From: Streptomyces sp. DT2A-34
GTDB taxonomy: Bacteria; Actinomycetota; Actinomycetes; Streptomycetales; Streptomycetaceae
Direction of reading: 5' to 3'
NCBI RefSeq assembly: GCF_030499515.1
Contig: NZ_JASTWJ010000001.1
Span: 8,660,001 to 8,724,000, forward strand
DNA: 64,000 nucleotides
This document shows positions 49,601 through 61,600 of the stretch, piece after piece. The notes beneath the pieces are model-generated. The model was given only the letters and a program-made list of their open reading frames with translations, was not told the DNA's origin and did no database searches. Position numbers and translations under genes: made by a program. The number at the start of each line of letters is the position of its first letter. Within the stretch, counting starts at the first letter, position 1.

Positions 49601-52600
49601 GTCCCGACGGGGCTCTGCACCGAGAGGGCAGACGGCGACTTGGAGAACGACGTCAGCTCCGAGATGGCATCCGACTCCTCTTCGGACTCGGTCGCTTCGT
49701 CTGATTCCTCCGTCAGGGTCGGGAGAGACGTGAAGGACGGGGAGGGGTTGGCCTTGGTTGATCCGGTGGGGGAGGTCTTGGGGAACGTGGTCAGTTCCGG
49801 GACGAAGTCCGATTCCTCGTCGGACAGCTCCTCGTCGTCGGACTCGGCTTCTTCGTGCGTTTCCTCCACGAGGGCCGGGCGGGACGGGGAGGCGATGGCC
49901 TGAGTCGACCCGGCGGGCGAGGCCTTCGGGAACGACATCAACTCGGAGACGACATCCGACTCCTCCTCCGACAGCACCTCGTCGTCGGACTCGGCATCCT
50001 CGTCGAACGTCGCCCCTTCGTCGGCCGGTTGCGCGACCTGCGGGTCGACAGCCGGTGCGTCCGAGGAGTGCGACACGCCGAGCGTGTCGAAGTGGTGGAT
50101 GCGGTCGTTGCCCGCGTCCGTCACGGTGAAGCCGGCGTCCAGCCGCTCCTCCGACGAGGGAGTGGGCTGCTCCAGCCAGATGTCGAAGAGGGCACCAAGG
50201 GGGCCGTGCAGCGTGCGCTGCGCGACGGCTCCGTCCGTGGCCCGCAGGAGGTCGGTGCGTACGCGGAGCCCGGACAGCCCGCCGATCCCGTCCCCCCGCA
50301 GCGGGACCTCCAGCGCGCGCACCTCGGCGTTGGCGTTGAGGTGCCACGCCAGCACCGCCCCGTCGGGCCCGTCGGCCGCGGGCATCCGCACCGTGAGGCC
50401 GCCGTCGGCACCGGCGGCGGTCCCCACGCCGGGCACGTCCGCCAGCGGTGTGCCGTCGGGATCGGCCAGGCGGGCCCCGCCGTCCACGCCGGCCGGTGAG
50501 GAGAACCACAGCAGCCGGTCCGTGCCCGGCAACCGCACTGTACGGAACTGGAACTGCCCGGCCGCCGAGACGTGCAGCGTGCCGGCCGGGAGCCCCGCGA
50601 GCGTGAAACCGCCGTCCGCGCGCGGCGTCACGACGACGCCGGGCAGCGGAGCGCCCTCACGGTCCACCAGGACTGGGCGCAGCGAATCCCTCAACTGGAT
50701 GCCGGCACCGGCGAGTTCGGCCACCTGGTCGACGCCGGAGAGCCGGATCCCCTCGACGGTCGCGTCCTCGGAGATCTCGGGGATCGCGTCCAGCATCGGG
50801 CGGAACGCACCACGCGGCCTGCTCGTGGCGGCCGGTGCGGCGACGACCGGCACGTTCGCGGGCTGCTGCGCGGTGAGTTCGAGGCTCCCGGCGGTCTCCG
50901 GCTGCTGCGCGGTGAGCCCAAGGTCCACCGCCGTCTCCGGCTGTCCGACCCGCTCCTCGGTCCCCGTGACGAACGGCCACGCGTCACCGCTGCGCCCGGC
51001 GATGACCTCCCGGCCCGTCTCCGGATCGATGTGGACGTCCTTGTAGCCGGAACGGGTCCAGTTCCAGCGCCGCGTACCGGAGAGCCGCTCGACGCCGTCC
51101 GCGTCGAAGCGGGTCCAGGTCCAGGTGCCGTCGGCTCCTCGCTGGGCACGGACCACACCGCCGTCGGCCGTCGGACGGTAGGTCCGTACGTCGAGGAGAT
51201 TCATCCGCGGCAGGCGACTGGCGCGCGTGTCGTGGAACGTCCGCGTCCCGGCGTTCTGGGTGCGCCTGCCGTGCGCGACCCGGTTCCCGGCCGGATCGAA
51301 CTCGGTCCAGCGAAGCTTTCCGGCGTCGTCCCGGTCGACGTGCAGGACGTGACCACCGGCCAGCGGCTCCTGTTCGAAGAGGACGACATCCGGCTGATCG
51401 GGGCTGGTCAGGCGCAGCGCGCCGGTGGGAGACGTACCGACCGTCGCGAAGCCGTGCGGCCCGGTCACCCGGGTACCGGTCGCGCCGACGCGGGACGCCG
51501 TGTTGGTCGTGTGGTCGATCCACCAGTGCTCGCCGGTCGGGACGCCGGCCCGCCGGCGAATCGCGACGGTCGTCTCCTGAAGGGCGCCGTGTGCCTGGTA
51601 GACCCGGTGCTCCAGCGGCCGGCGGTCCGACGCGTCGCGCCGCACGGCGATCCGCCCGGACCCGAGCGGTACGGCACGCACGGTGTCGTCGCGCCGGCCC
51701 GCGGCATCGAGGAAGCCGGGCTCGGTGGTCCCGGGCAGCCCCACCTCGAAGTGCAGAGATCCGGTCCCGTCGGAGAGCCGCACCGTGCGCCCGTTGTGGA
51801 CACCCTCCGCCGTGAAGTACCACGTCGTCCCGTTCCCGTCGGCGATGCCGAAGGCGGCCTCCACGCCCTCGGGAATCTCCGTGGTCAGGGTGAAACGGTC
51901 GGCGACCTGGGCAGCGTCGGTGAAACCGACGGTGCCGCCGGTGAACGTGACCTTGATTCCCTCCAGTTCGGCGGGAATGTCGTGGGCGACACTGCCGAGG
52001 AACACCTCGTGGTAGGTCTGCTCCCCGTTGTCGCCGAAGCCCCAGCGCAGTCCCGTGGGGAGGTGGGTGACCTGGTGGACGCCCCCGCCGAGCGCCTCGC
52101 GTGGAGTGGGGACGACGGCGTACGCACCGATCGTCATCGTACGTGCGGACGGCCCCGGATCTGCTTCGGTGACCATCGGAAGCCGCTCCGCCAAGGGCAG
52201 CTGACGGTACTTGTTCAGGGCGCGCTGAGCCTCCAGCTTCAGGCGCTTGCGGCCCCGTGCCATCGCGTCCACGACGTTCGGCTGGATCAGGTTCCGGGAC
52301 CAGCCCGCACGCTCCAGCGCCTGGACGATCCCGGGTGCGACCTCTTCGATCCGCCCCACCGGGCGCACGTCGAAGTCGTCCTGCGGGAAGTGCTTCCCGA
52401 AGTCCTCCTCGATCCGGTCCATGAGTTCCTGGACGCCCGACAGATCGGGACCGTCACCCGGCCGGACCCCGTCGACCGCGGCCAGCGCCTCGGCGAGGAC
52501 CGCCTCGAACACCTCACGCCGGTCCACCGGGTCGAACGCAGGCAGGGGGTGGTCCCGCACGACGGGACCGGAGTCGATGACGCCCTCGATGATCTCCAGG

Positions 52601-55600
52601 TAGCGCCGGGGCACACCCGTGCCCGGGGCCGTGGCGATGCTGGCCATGATGCCGGTGTCGGTGGACTTCGCGGGGGTGTCGCGGAAGACCGACTCCGGGG
52701 CGAAGGAGGTGTCCGGCAGGCCGGCGAAGTGCGCGAGCTCGTGCAGGCCCAGCAGGTCGTTGCGGAGCTGCCGCGCCCGCAGTTCCGCCGGTTCGAGCGC
52801 CGGGTCCTCGGACCGCAGGCGGAAGTTGAGCTGGTCCGACCGCCCGGGGACGTCCGCCATGCTCAGTTCGACGGCCTCCCGGTTGTCGGTGACGGGAGCC
52901 AGCCGCAGACCGACGTGCAACTGGTCGCCCGATCGCGGCAGTAGCAGGCCGGTGTTGAAGTAGCGGTCCAGCGCAGCGCGCCAGCGGCGCTCGAACTCCG
53001 GCAGCCGCTGCGCCGTGAAGCCCTCGCCGAAGCGCACCGGCAGGTGCAGGGTCACATCGCGCACCCAGCGGCTGTCGTCGGCCTGGATCCGCCGGACGAC
53101 CGCGCGGATCCTGGTCTTGTTCCCGGGCAGCCAGCCGCCCGCGAGCGGCGCTCCGCGCAACGGATCGAACCGCTCGGTCTCCAGCCGCGCGTCCGGCGCC
53201 TCGGCCCGCCGGTGCTGCCACTGCTCCGGCAGCACCGGATCCGCCACCGGCCGCACCAACTCCTGCGGCGCCCGCGTGGCCCCGCCCGGCACGGCCACCC
53301 CGACGGTGGGCGCCTGCGCGGGCAGGTGCGGCTCGTCCCCGCCGGTCTCCAGCTGTTCGGACGCCGGCTCCTCTTCGACCGGGACGAGCGCGGGCGGCTC
53401 GGTCCGCTCCAGCCACTCGGCCAGGTCCGCGTCGGACGGGAGCATGAAGTACAGGCCGTCCGGGACGGTGACCCGGAGCTGTCCGTGGCGGCCGGTCAGG
53501 ACGAGGCCGAGCGTGGCCTTGTAGTAGAGGTACGCCTGCTTCGCCCGCTCCCGGTTGGTCTCGTCGACGTCCTCGGCCTCGCCCGAGGTCTCCTGGCTGC
53601 GGTCCCACCCGTAGCTGTACGGGGCGCGGTTGATGAACCGGGGGCCCCGCTCAGGGTCCCGACCGCTCTCCAGGCCGGCCCCGGCGAACCATCCGGAGGA
53701 CTGCTTGACAGGGTCCTTCTCCGACTCGTGGACCTGGGAGTAGTGACGGGCCTTGAAGGTGGCGGGGTCGGCCGGGCCGACACGCGTGACGCCCAGCACG
53801 TCGATGCCGACGGTGACGTCGCGCCGGCCGACCGGCACCACGTACTGGTGCTTCAACAGCTTCTCGAAGCTGGCCCGCAGCATGTTCTCGCCGGTGTGGT
53901 GGGCGTACGACACGCCTGCCGCGATCTGCGGCCCGGGGATGTTCCAGGTCTCCGGGGCGACTGCCTCCAGGTTCTCGCGCTGCACCCGCGAGGGGGCCGC
54001 GGCCAGTGCCGCCCACTTGTGCACCGCCGCGTGCGCGGGCAGCGCCCACGGGTGACCGTCCTGCGCCAGCCGCTCCAGCAAGGGCGCGGGCGTCGCACTA
54101 GCGGAGGGCTGCGGCCGGCCGTCGGCAGGCTCCCACACCGGGTCGGTGCCGTAGGCGCGGGCCGGAGCGGGCGGCGGCTCGCCGGGGGTGACCAGGTGAC
54201 GCGGGACCAGGAGGCGGACATCGCCGCGTACGGTGCCGGAATCGGTGTTCTCTGCCTCGGGGAAGCTCTTGACGAACGTCTCGTGGGCCTGCCACCACGC
54301 AGAAGCGTCCTGGTGGTGCCCGGTCCAGCCGGCCACCGTCAGCGCGGTGCGGCGTACCGCGCCGAGCGGAGCGCGGAGCACGTCGGGCAGCTCGTGGGCG
54401 AGACCCATCCGGACCTGGAACGTCAGCTCGTGGCCGAACTCGACGGAGCCCTCGCGGGTCTGCGCCCGGTAGATCTCCATCTCCTTCTCGGACTTCTCGT
54501 GGCCGACCTCGGTCGCCCTGTGGTAGCCGGCCTCGATCTCCGGGCCAACATGGGTCTCCTCGCCGAACAGGGCGCGCCCCACCAGGGCGGCCTGCCATCC
54601 GAAGGACGTCGCCCGGGACTCGCCGGTCGCCCGCACCGTCTGGTTGCGCAGCGTCAGCCGTACGTCGGGCCGGTCGAGCTGCTCCTGCGGCCGTCCCGCC
54701 TGCGCGGTGACCCCCACCCACAGGTAGCGGGTGCCGAAGACGGAGGGCACGGCGAGCCACCGCGACACGCCGCCGCCCGTCAGGACCGCGTACTGGCTGA
54801 GCAGTGCCTCGGAGGAGAAGGACCTCTCCAGTTCGCGCATCAGCAGGTTCGGCCGGTATCCGTCCCCGCGGTCCTTCAGCAGGCCCTGCTCGCCGAGCCA
54901 CCCCTTCATCAGCTCCAGCACACCGTCGGCGTGCAGCACTTCGGCGTGGCTCACCCCTGGCAGCAGCGCGTGATCCACGTAGCCCGTCGGTTCGTGCGGC
55001 GTCACCACCGCGTCCGGCGGCGGGGCCAGGCCCAGATCCGGGATCCGCCGCTCGGGTACGAGCAACTCCAGTCCGTCCACGACCCGGACGACCTGTGTCC
55101 TGCTGGTCATGCTGCGGCCGGCGCCGGTCAGACGGTCGAGCACGCCGGCGCTCTTCCACCGGAAGACGGTGAGTTCGTACACCGGGTCCGCGCGGTAGGT
55201 GTGGGTGGTGCCGCCGTACGTGGCACGGGTGATGCCCACCGGGCCCGCGCTCGTGGTCTCCTCGTTGCTGCGGCCCCACTCCCAGCCCGCCTTGCCCTGG
55301 GTGGTGACCTTGGCGTGCCCGAACCTCACCTTTTCGTCACCGGCCTCGAACCGCAGACCGGCACCGGCGGTCACGCCGACCGAGCGCTCCTTCGCGCGAC
55401 CGCTCTCGTACTGCGCCTGCCCCTGCGAGTACTGCTCGATCTCCACCTCCTCGCCCTTCGCGGCGTGGGCGGTGAGGTGCCTCGGCTCGGTGACCACCAT
55501 CCGGACGCGCAGCATGTGGTGCCTGCCGCCGTCGGTGGTGGGCAGGTCGACCAGCACGCCGCTCGGTCCGACCAGGTCCGCGAAGCGGGCCGCCAGGTCC

Positions 55601-58600
55601 GTGGACGAGAAGGTCCGGTGCAGCTCGGCGGGCCAGTTCCCCCAGTCCTCCAGCCAGCTCTCGGGCAGCCCGTCGGCCTCCTGGAACAACCGTGCCGCGG
55701 TGAGCGGCAGGTCGCGGGGGGTGAGGAAGGCCGGGAAGACGCCGGCGACGCCGCCGTGGCGGAAGTCGGTCGCCGTCTCCGGCAACGCGGCCAGCGGGCT
55801 CACCTGGCCGGCCGCGCGAGCGTCTTCGACGCTGAGCGGCCGCGCGGGGACGTGCTGGTGCGGCACGACGATCCGGGCCACCACGTCGTCGGCCCGGTCG
55901 ATCCACCACCGCTGCGGCGAGTGGCCAAAGGTGCGCACCGACAGCTCGTAGACCAGGTTGTAGACATGCTCGTCGACGGAGCCGACCGTCTCCGTGCGCC
56001 GGTACGATTTGGCGGCGCCCGCGAACTGGCTGGTGCCGCTGCGTCCGCCGCCGGCCGAGAAGCCGACGTTGCCCAGTTGCAGGCGCAGGATCTTCTTGAG
56101 TTGCACGCTCAGCCGAGCACCGAGCCGGAAGTCGACGCCCCAGGAGGTCGCCCGGTTGCCGGTCGCCGAGGCGCTCTCCAGCGCCCGCGCGTTGACGATC
56201 ATCGGGTAGGCGTCCACGTCGGTCCGGCCGCCGACCCGCTCCAGCAGGCGCGCGCCGACCGACACGGTGTACGTCCGCCCGTTCAGGGTGATCCCGTGCG
56301 TCACACCCGCCAGCAGCCGCGGCAGGTCGCCCTCGAGAGCCGGGCGGTTGAACCACGCGATCAGGTCGTCCTCGGCCGTCGACCAGTCGGGCGTCCGGCC
56401 GCCCGACACCTGCCGGTGCAGCGTGGCCAGCACGGTGCGGATCTGGGGGAGTACGAGCTCGGCGCCGGGCAGGGCGATGCCCATGCCGAAGCCCTGACCG
56501 AGCCGGGACGCCAGCGCGAGCGGCTCGCGCGGATGCGGTTCCGACAGCGGGGCGTCCAGCCTCACCGGCCTCTGGTAGGCGGATTCCGGCAGCCCCACCC
56601 CATGGTCCGCGGCCAGCGTCAGCAACCGCGCCACGTTCGGCTGTGCGTCGACGGGGCCCTCCAGGGAGGGTGCCGCCTGCCGCAGCGGCGACGCGTCCTC
56701 GCCCAGCAGCCGCTTCTCGAAGTCGGCCGCCTCCCGGCCGGGGACGCCGATCTCCGCGTCGACGACGTGCTCCACGGGAGCGATGCGGTGGGTGTCCGAC
56801 AGCACCTCCACCGTGACCCGCAGCCCCGCCCGGTACCGGGCCTGCTCGCTGGTGGCGTTCAGCACGGTGTGGCTCATCGCCACCTCGGCCAGGCCGTGCC
56901 CGGCGTTGCGGCCGCGGTCGTACGACAACGCGGCGGAGGGCATGAACCGGACCGTGCCGCTCGTTCCGCCCCCGCTGGCCACCCCGAGCGACAGCCGCGC
57001 CTTGTCCATCCGCGAACGGGCGGCGGTGATGCCGACCCCGGAGTCCTCGCGCACGGCGATTTCCGGGGTGTCACCCACGTACTGCAGGTCGTGGATCGTC
57101 GCCTTGACGGCGACGCGCCCGCGGAACCGCCCTCGGCCCGCGCGGACGTCCACACGGTTGGTCAGTACGCCGTTGCCGAGCAGGTGCCTGCTCCGGTTCC
57201 GGGCCGCCTTCTCGTTGAGCCGGGACAGCACCGTCTCCGCGATCTGCCGCACCGCCTCAGCGGGCAGTCCCGCGGAACGCAGGCGCTGCTGCAGCTGGGC
57301 CGCCACCGGCACCAGGTCGACGGCGTTGATCACCTCGCGGGCGTGGTGCGGGCGCGCCACCCCGGTGCCCTGCGGGTCGGGTCCGTCCACGGCCTCGGGG
57401 CGAGGCCCGCCCGGCCGGGCGAAGTCAGCGGGCAGGTCCACCGTCACCTGGGCCGGTACGACCAGCTGCTCGTCCCCGGAGAGGTAGGGGCGCGGCTCGC
57501 CGTCCACGAAGACACGCAGGTGCGCTCCGCCCGCCAGGAACCGGAGCATGTCCCGCACGAAGACCTTGCGGCCCGCCACCACACTGCGTTCGAGTTCCGT
57601 GGCCTGCTGGCGGCCCCACTGGCCGCCGACCAGCGGGATCACCGGCAGCAGTGAGCCGGCGCCCTGGGCGAGTGACAGGGCCGTGAGCGGGACGACGTCG
57701 GCGCCGTGCGGCCGTTCGGTCGCGGTCTTGGTGGTGGACGACAGCCCGGCGAAGGACACCTTGTACTCGCGCACCGCCGCGTCCGCCTGGGGGTCAGCCG
57801 GAGCCGGCGCCAGCGCCTTCAGCACCGGCCGCACCCACACCACGTGGTCGCCGGCCGTCACCATCAGGCCCCGCTGCAGCGCCCGGTCCCAGACGGCGGC
57901 GGGCACAGCGGCGTGCTCGTCCTCGCCGTGGACCCGCGTCGCCGACGATGATTCGGGCGCGCCCACCAGCAGCCCGCGGACCGCGTCGTAGATGCCCTCG
58001 ATCAGCTCGGTCGCGTCCCCCGGCCGCGTCACCTCGAACGCGACTCGCTCCGCCCACTGTCGTGCCACGTCCTCGTCGAACGTCTTGGCGTCGTGGACGG
58101 TCACCTCGCCCAGCGCGCCTCGCTCCACGTACCACGGCACCTCGACGGCCGGGCTCTCCTCCTCCGCGTCCGTCCGGCCGGCCTGCCGCTCCACCGACGA
58201 GGACGCGACCACCTGCGCGGGGGAGCGGGCCTCGTCGGGAGTGGCGGCCTGCTCGGGTACGCGGGTGCCGTCGGAGGTGGACGCCTCCTCGGGCGCGCGG
58301 ACCGCCTCGGCGGTCGGCGCCTGCTCCGGCGTACCGACCGCCTCGGCTTCCTCGGGTGCGCGTACCGGGACTTCTTCCGTCGTGCGGGCTCGCTTCGGCT
58401 CGCGGACTTCGTCCGACGCGGCGGCCTCGTCTATGCGAGCCCGCTTCGGCGCGCGGGTCTCGACCGGCGCGGAGGCCTCCTCCAACACCGTCGTGTCGCT
58501 TGCGGCACGCACGTTCTCGGACGCCCGCGCCTCGTCGAGCGCCGCATGGACACCCTCCGCGGCGGGCGCCTCTGCGACGGCGGGAGGCTGCTCCGAGTCG

Positions 58601-61600
58601 CGTACGCCCTCGGCCGTGCGCGACTCCTCAAGGACCGTCATGTCCCCGGCGGCAGACCCCTCGTCCGGCGCGCGCGTGTCCTCGGGAGCCGTCCCGTCCC
58701 CGGCAGGCTGTGCCGCCTCCCGCTGGGGTGAGGTCGCGAGGAGGTCGGCCAGCGTGGGGCTCGGGTGGCTGATGCTGATGACCGCGCGGCGGAGGGCGGC
58801 CGGGCCGTCGGCGGGGCTCGTGCCGAGCGGGTACTCGCGGCCGCGTGACGTGACGACGACGGGGAAGTCGGCGGCGTGCAGCGCGGGAGGCGCTCCTGCC
58901 TCCCGCAGGTGACTGCGCAGACTCTCTGCGAAGGCCTGGGCCACTGCCTCCGCGCGCTCGCTGCCTCGCTCGATGGCCCGGCCGTAGTGGGGCCGTCCGA
59001 GCGCGGTGCCGTTGCCGTGACCGGTGATGGACACGACGGGCAGCCGCTGTCCCAGCTCGAAGGCAGCCGCACCCTCTTGGGCCGTGCTCGCCGCGAGTGT
59101 GTCGACGGCCCGCCGGGCGTCCGAGGAAAGCCGGCTCGATCCTCCGTCGAAGAGGACGTGCCGGGTGACCGGCTTCGGTGCCGGCACCTGCCGTGCCGCG
59201 CGGTCGAAGTAGTACTCCACCCCGGTACGCGGATCGGTCACCTGGAATCCACCGGGCACCCGCGTGGCCGCCTCGCCGCGCAGCACGTCGGCGTGCAACA
59301 GCCCCCCGGCGCTCTCCGGCACGAGCCGGACCTCGCGCAGACCGCCCTCCGGTGCCAAGCGGAACTGCACGCGCTGTCCGCTGAGCGGGGTGCCCCGGTA
59401 CGCGACCAGCGGCCGTTCCGTCGATACGAGCACCCGGTCGGCGTCGTAACGCCACGTCATCGTGCCGTCCGCCAGGCCCGCGACGTGCACCATGAGCCCG
59501 CCGTCCACTGTCGGCTCGACCCGGACGTCGGTGCCGGCCTCGGTCCCGCCGGACACCACGGACAACAGCTGCCCCGACTCGGCGTCGACCCGGATGACGT
59601 GGTCGGTGCCGGGCAGCGCGATGTCCTCGTGCTCGGCGACGGGATCCAGCCGCGAGAGGGCACCGTGCGTGGTGGTCTGCCCGAGGGCCGCCACGGCCGG
59701 TACCGCCTGACGTGTGGCGGTCCCGGTGGTCTCGGGCCCGGAGGCTTGCGCGACCGGTGCGGACGCGACGGGGCGGTCTGGCAGGTCCGAGCGGCTGGAG
59801 ACGGGATCGAGGGCGCCCGTCTCCCGCGTCGAGGCCGACCGGATCCGGTCGAGCAATTCGAGGACACGTGCCAGCTGCGGACCCTGCTGCCGCGCGCCCA
59901 GCGCCTCGGTGATCCGGCCGTGTACGGCGGTGGCGAAGCCGCGGTACTCCTCGTTCTTGGCCGGGATGGTGGTGAAGTCGCCGATCTTGAACTCGTAGTC
60001 GTTGACTATCTCCTTGCGCTTGTCGCTCAGTTCGGTGAGAGCCAGGCGGACCTCGCGCGGCGGGTCCTCCTTCAACGCGGCACTGAGGAGCCCCTTGTTG
60101 AGGGCGTCGAAGCCGGAGCGGATCGCGAACCGCTCCTCCATGAGCTCACGGTGGAACTGGCCCAGTTGCCGGTCGGCGGTCCTGCGCTGGCCCCGCAGGG
60201 TGGGCTGTGCCCCGGTGAGGCGGTACGCCACCGGCCGGTCCGACGGGTTGCCTTCGGCGAGGGTCTGATACTCGTCGTGGATCGTCTGCGCGATACGCAC
60301 CTGGGTGGCCGAGGGGCTGACGTAGTCGCGGACGAACTCGTCGATGGCCCGCCGCTTGTCGGCACGGTCCGCGGCACCCGCCTTGAGGTGCTCGGGGGCG
60401 TGCTGGTCGAAGAACGCCTCCACCTGCTTCCTCGACAGATGCCTGTCCCCGCGTTCGCGCAGGCTCGGGTTGTTGTAGTGGGCCGCGACGACTTCTCGGA
60501 GCGTCCTCGCCATCTCCTTGTACCTGGCGGGAGCGAGGAAGTTGTTGCCCTCGACGAAGACGGGGTAGTCGGACATGCCCTCGCTCGGGACGCCGAGCCT
60601 GGCGCGGAGTTCGCCGAGGGGCCGGACATCGCCCCAGGAATCCGGACGGCCCTGAGGCTCTCCGTCGGTGTACGTGCGCAGCGAGTTGGGCAGCGCGGTC
60701 TGCCGGAGCAGTTCGAGGGAGCGGGGGTTCCTGATGCCGAACTGGTTGGACGCGTACGGCTTGTCGACGTTGAGGTCGTCCGGGACCTCGCCGTCCTGGT
60801 ACGCGGAGGACGCGGCCTGGTGCTCGGTGACCGCGCCACGCGAGATCTCGTTGGCGGTGCGCAGCGGCACGAGGAAGGACCGGATCATCGGCTCGGTCGC
60901 CGCGGGGTCGGTCCTGTACTTGTCGATCCACTTGATCTGGCGCAGGGGCTGGCCGATGCTCACCCAGAACACGTTGTCGGTGTCCTTGAGGGCGCCGGTG
61001 TGGATCTGGACGATGCCGTTCCCGTCCAGACCGACGTCCTTGAACGGCGGTTTGTCGACGCCCAGTGAGTCGCCGAACACAGCCGTGTAGATGGGCACAT
61101 ACGGTTCGCCCTCGACCACGACGACTTCGGGGATGTCGCGGTGGACGACACCGGCCCCCCTGGTGCCCGTGACACGGCTCGCGCTCACGTACTCCGTGCC
61201 GGGGACGGCCATGGCGGGCCGGTCGGTGTCGAAGGCGTTCAGAGCCCGGTGCGCCGCGTTGACCGACTCGTCGGCGTACTGCGTCTCCGGCAGGGTGTCG
61301 ATGAATCGCCGGGTCTCCCGGACCCAGTCCGCCCGGTGCTGCGGAGCGACACCGTCCAGGAACGTGCCGATGCTCTGCCGCAGTCGCTCGGGATCAGGGT
61401 GGGGCCTGACCACCATGCTCTTCAGTTCGTCGCGGAATTGCCCGAACCGCTGGTGCTCCGCGGGGTCCACCGGGGTCTGGCGGGCACTCGGCGCCGTCGT
61501 CCTCGCGGCGGTCGACCCCGTCAGCGGGTGGTCGCGGACGACCGGGCCGGAGTCCGCGGCGTTCTCGATGGCTGCCAGGTACTCCGCCGGAACGCCCGGG

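Noticed and set aside
49600..50000. Possible CRISPR-like array
   Set aside because: The periodicity is at the protein level within a coding frame; repeats are not exact at the DNA level and there are no cas genes.
53044..57654. 1,536-codon open frame on the + strand
   Set aside because: Same kind of antisense shadow of the giant gene; composition is low-complexity and no motif is visible.
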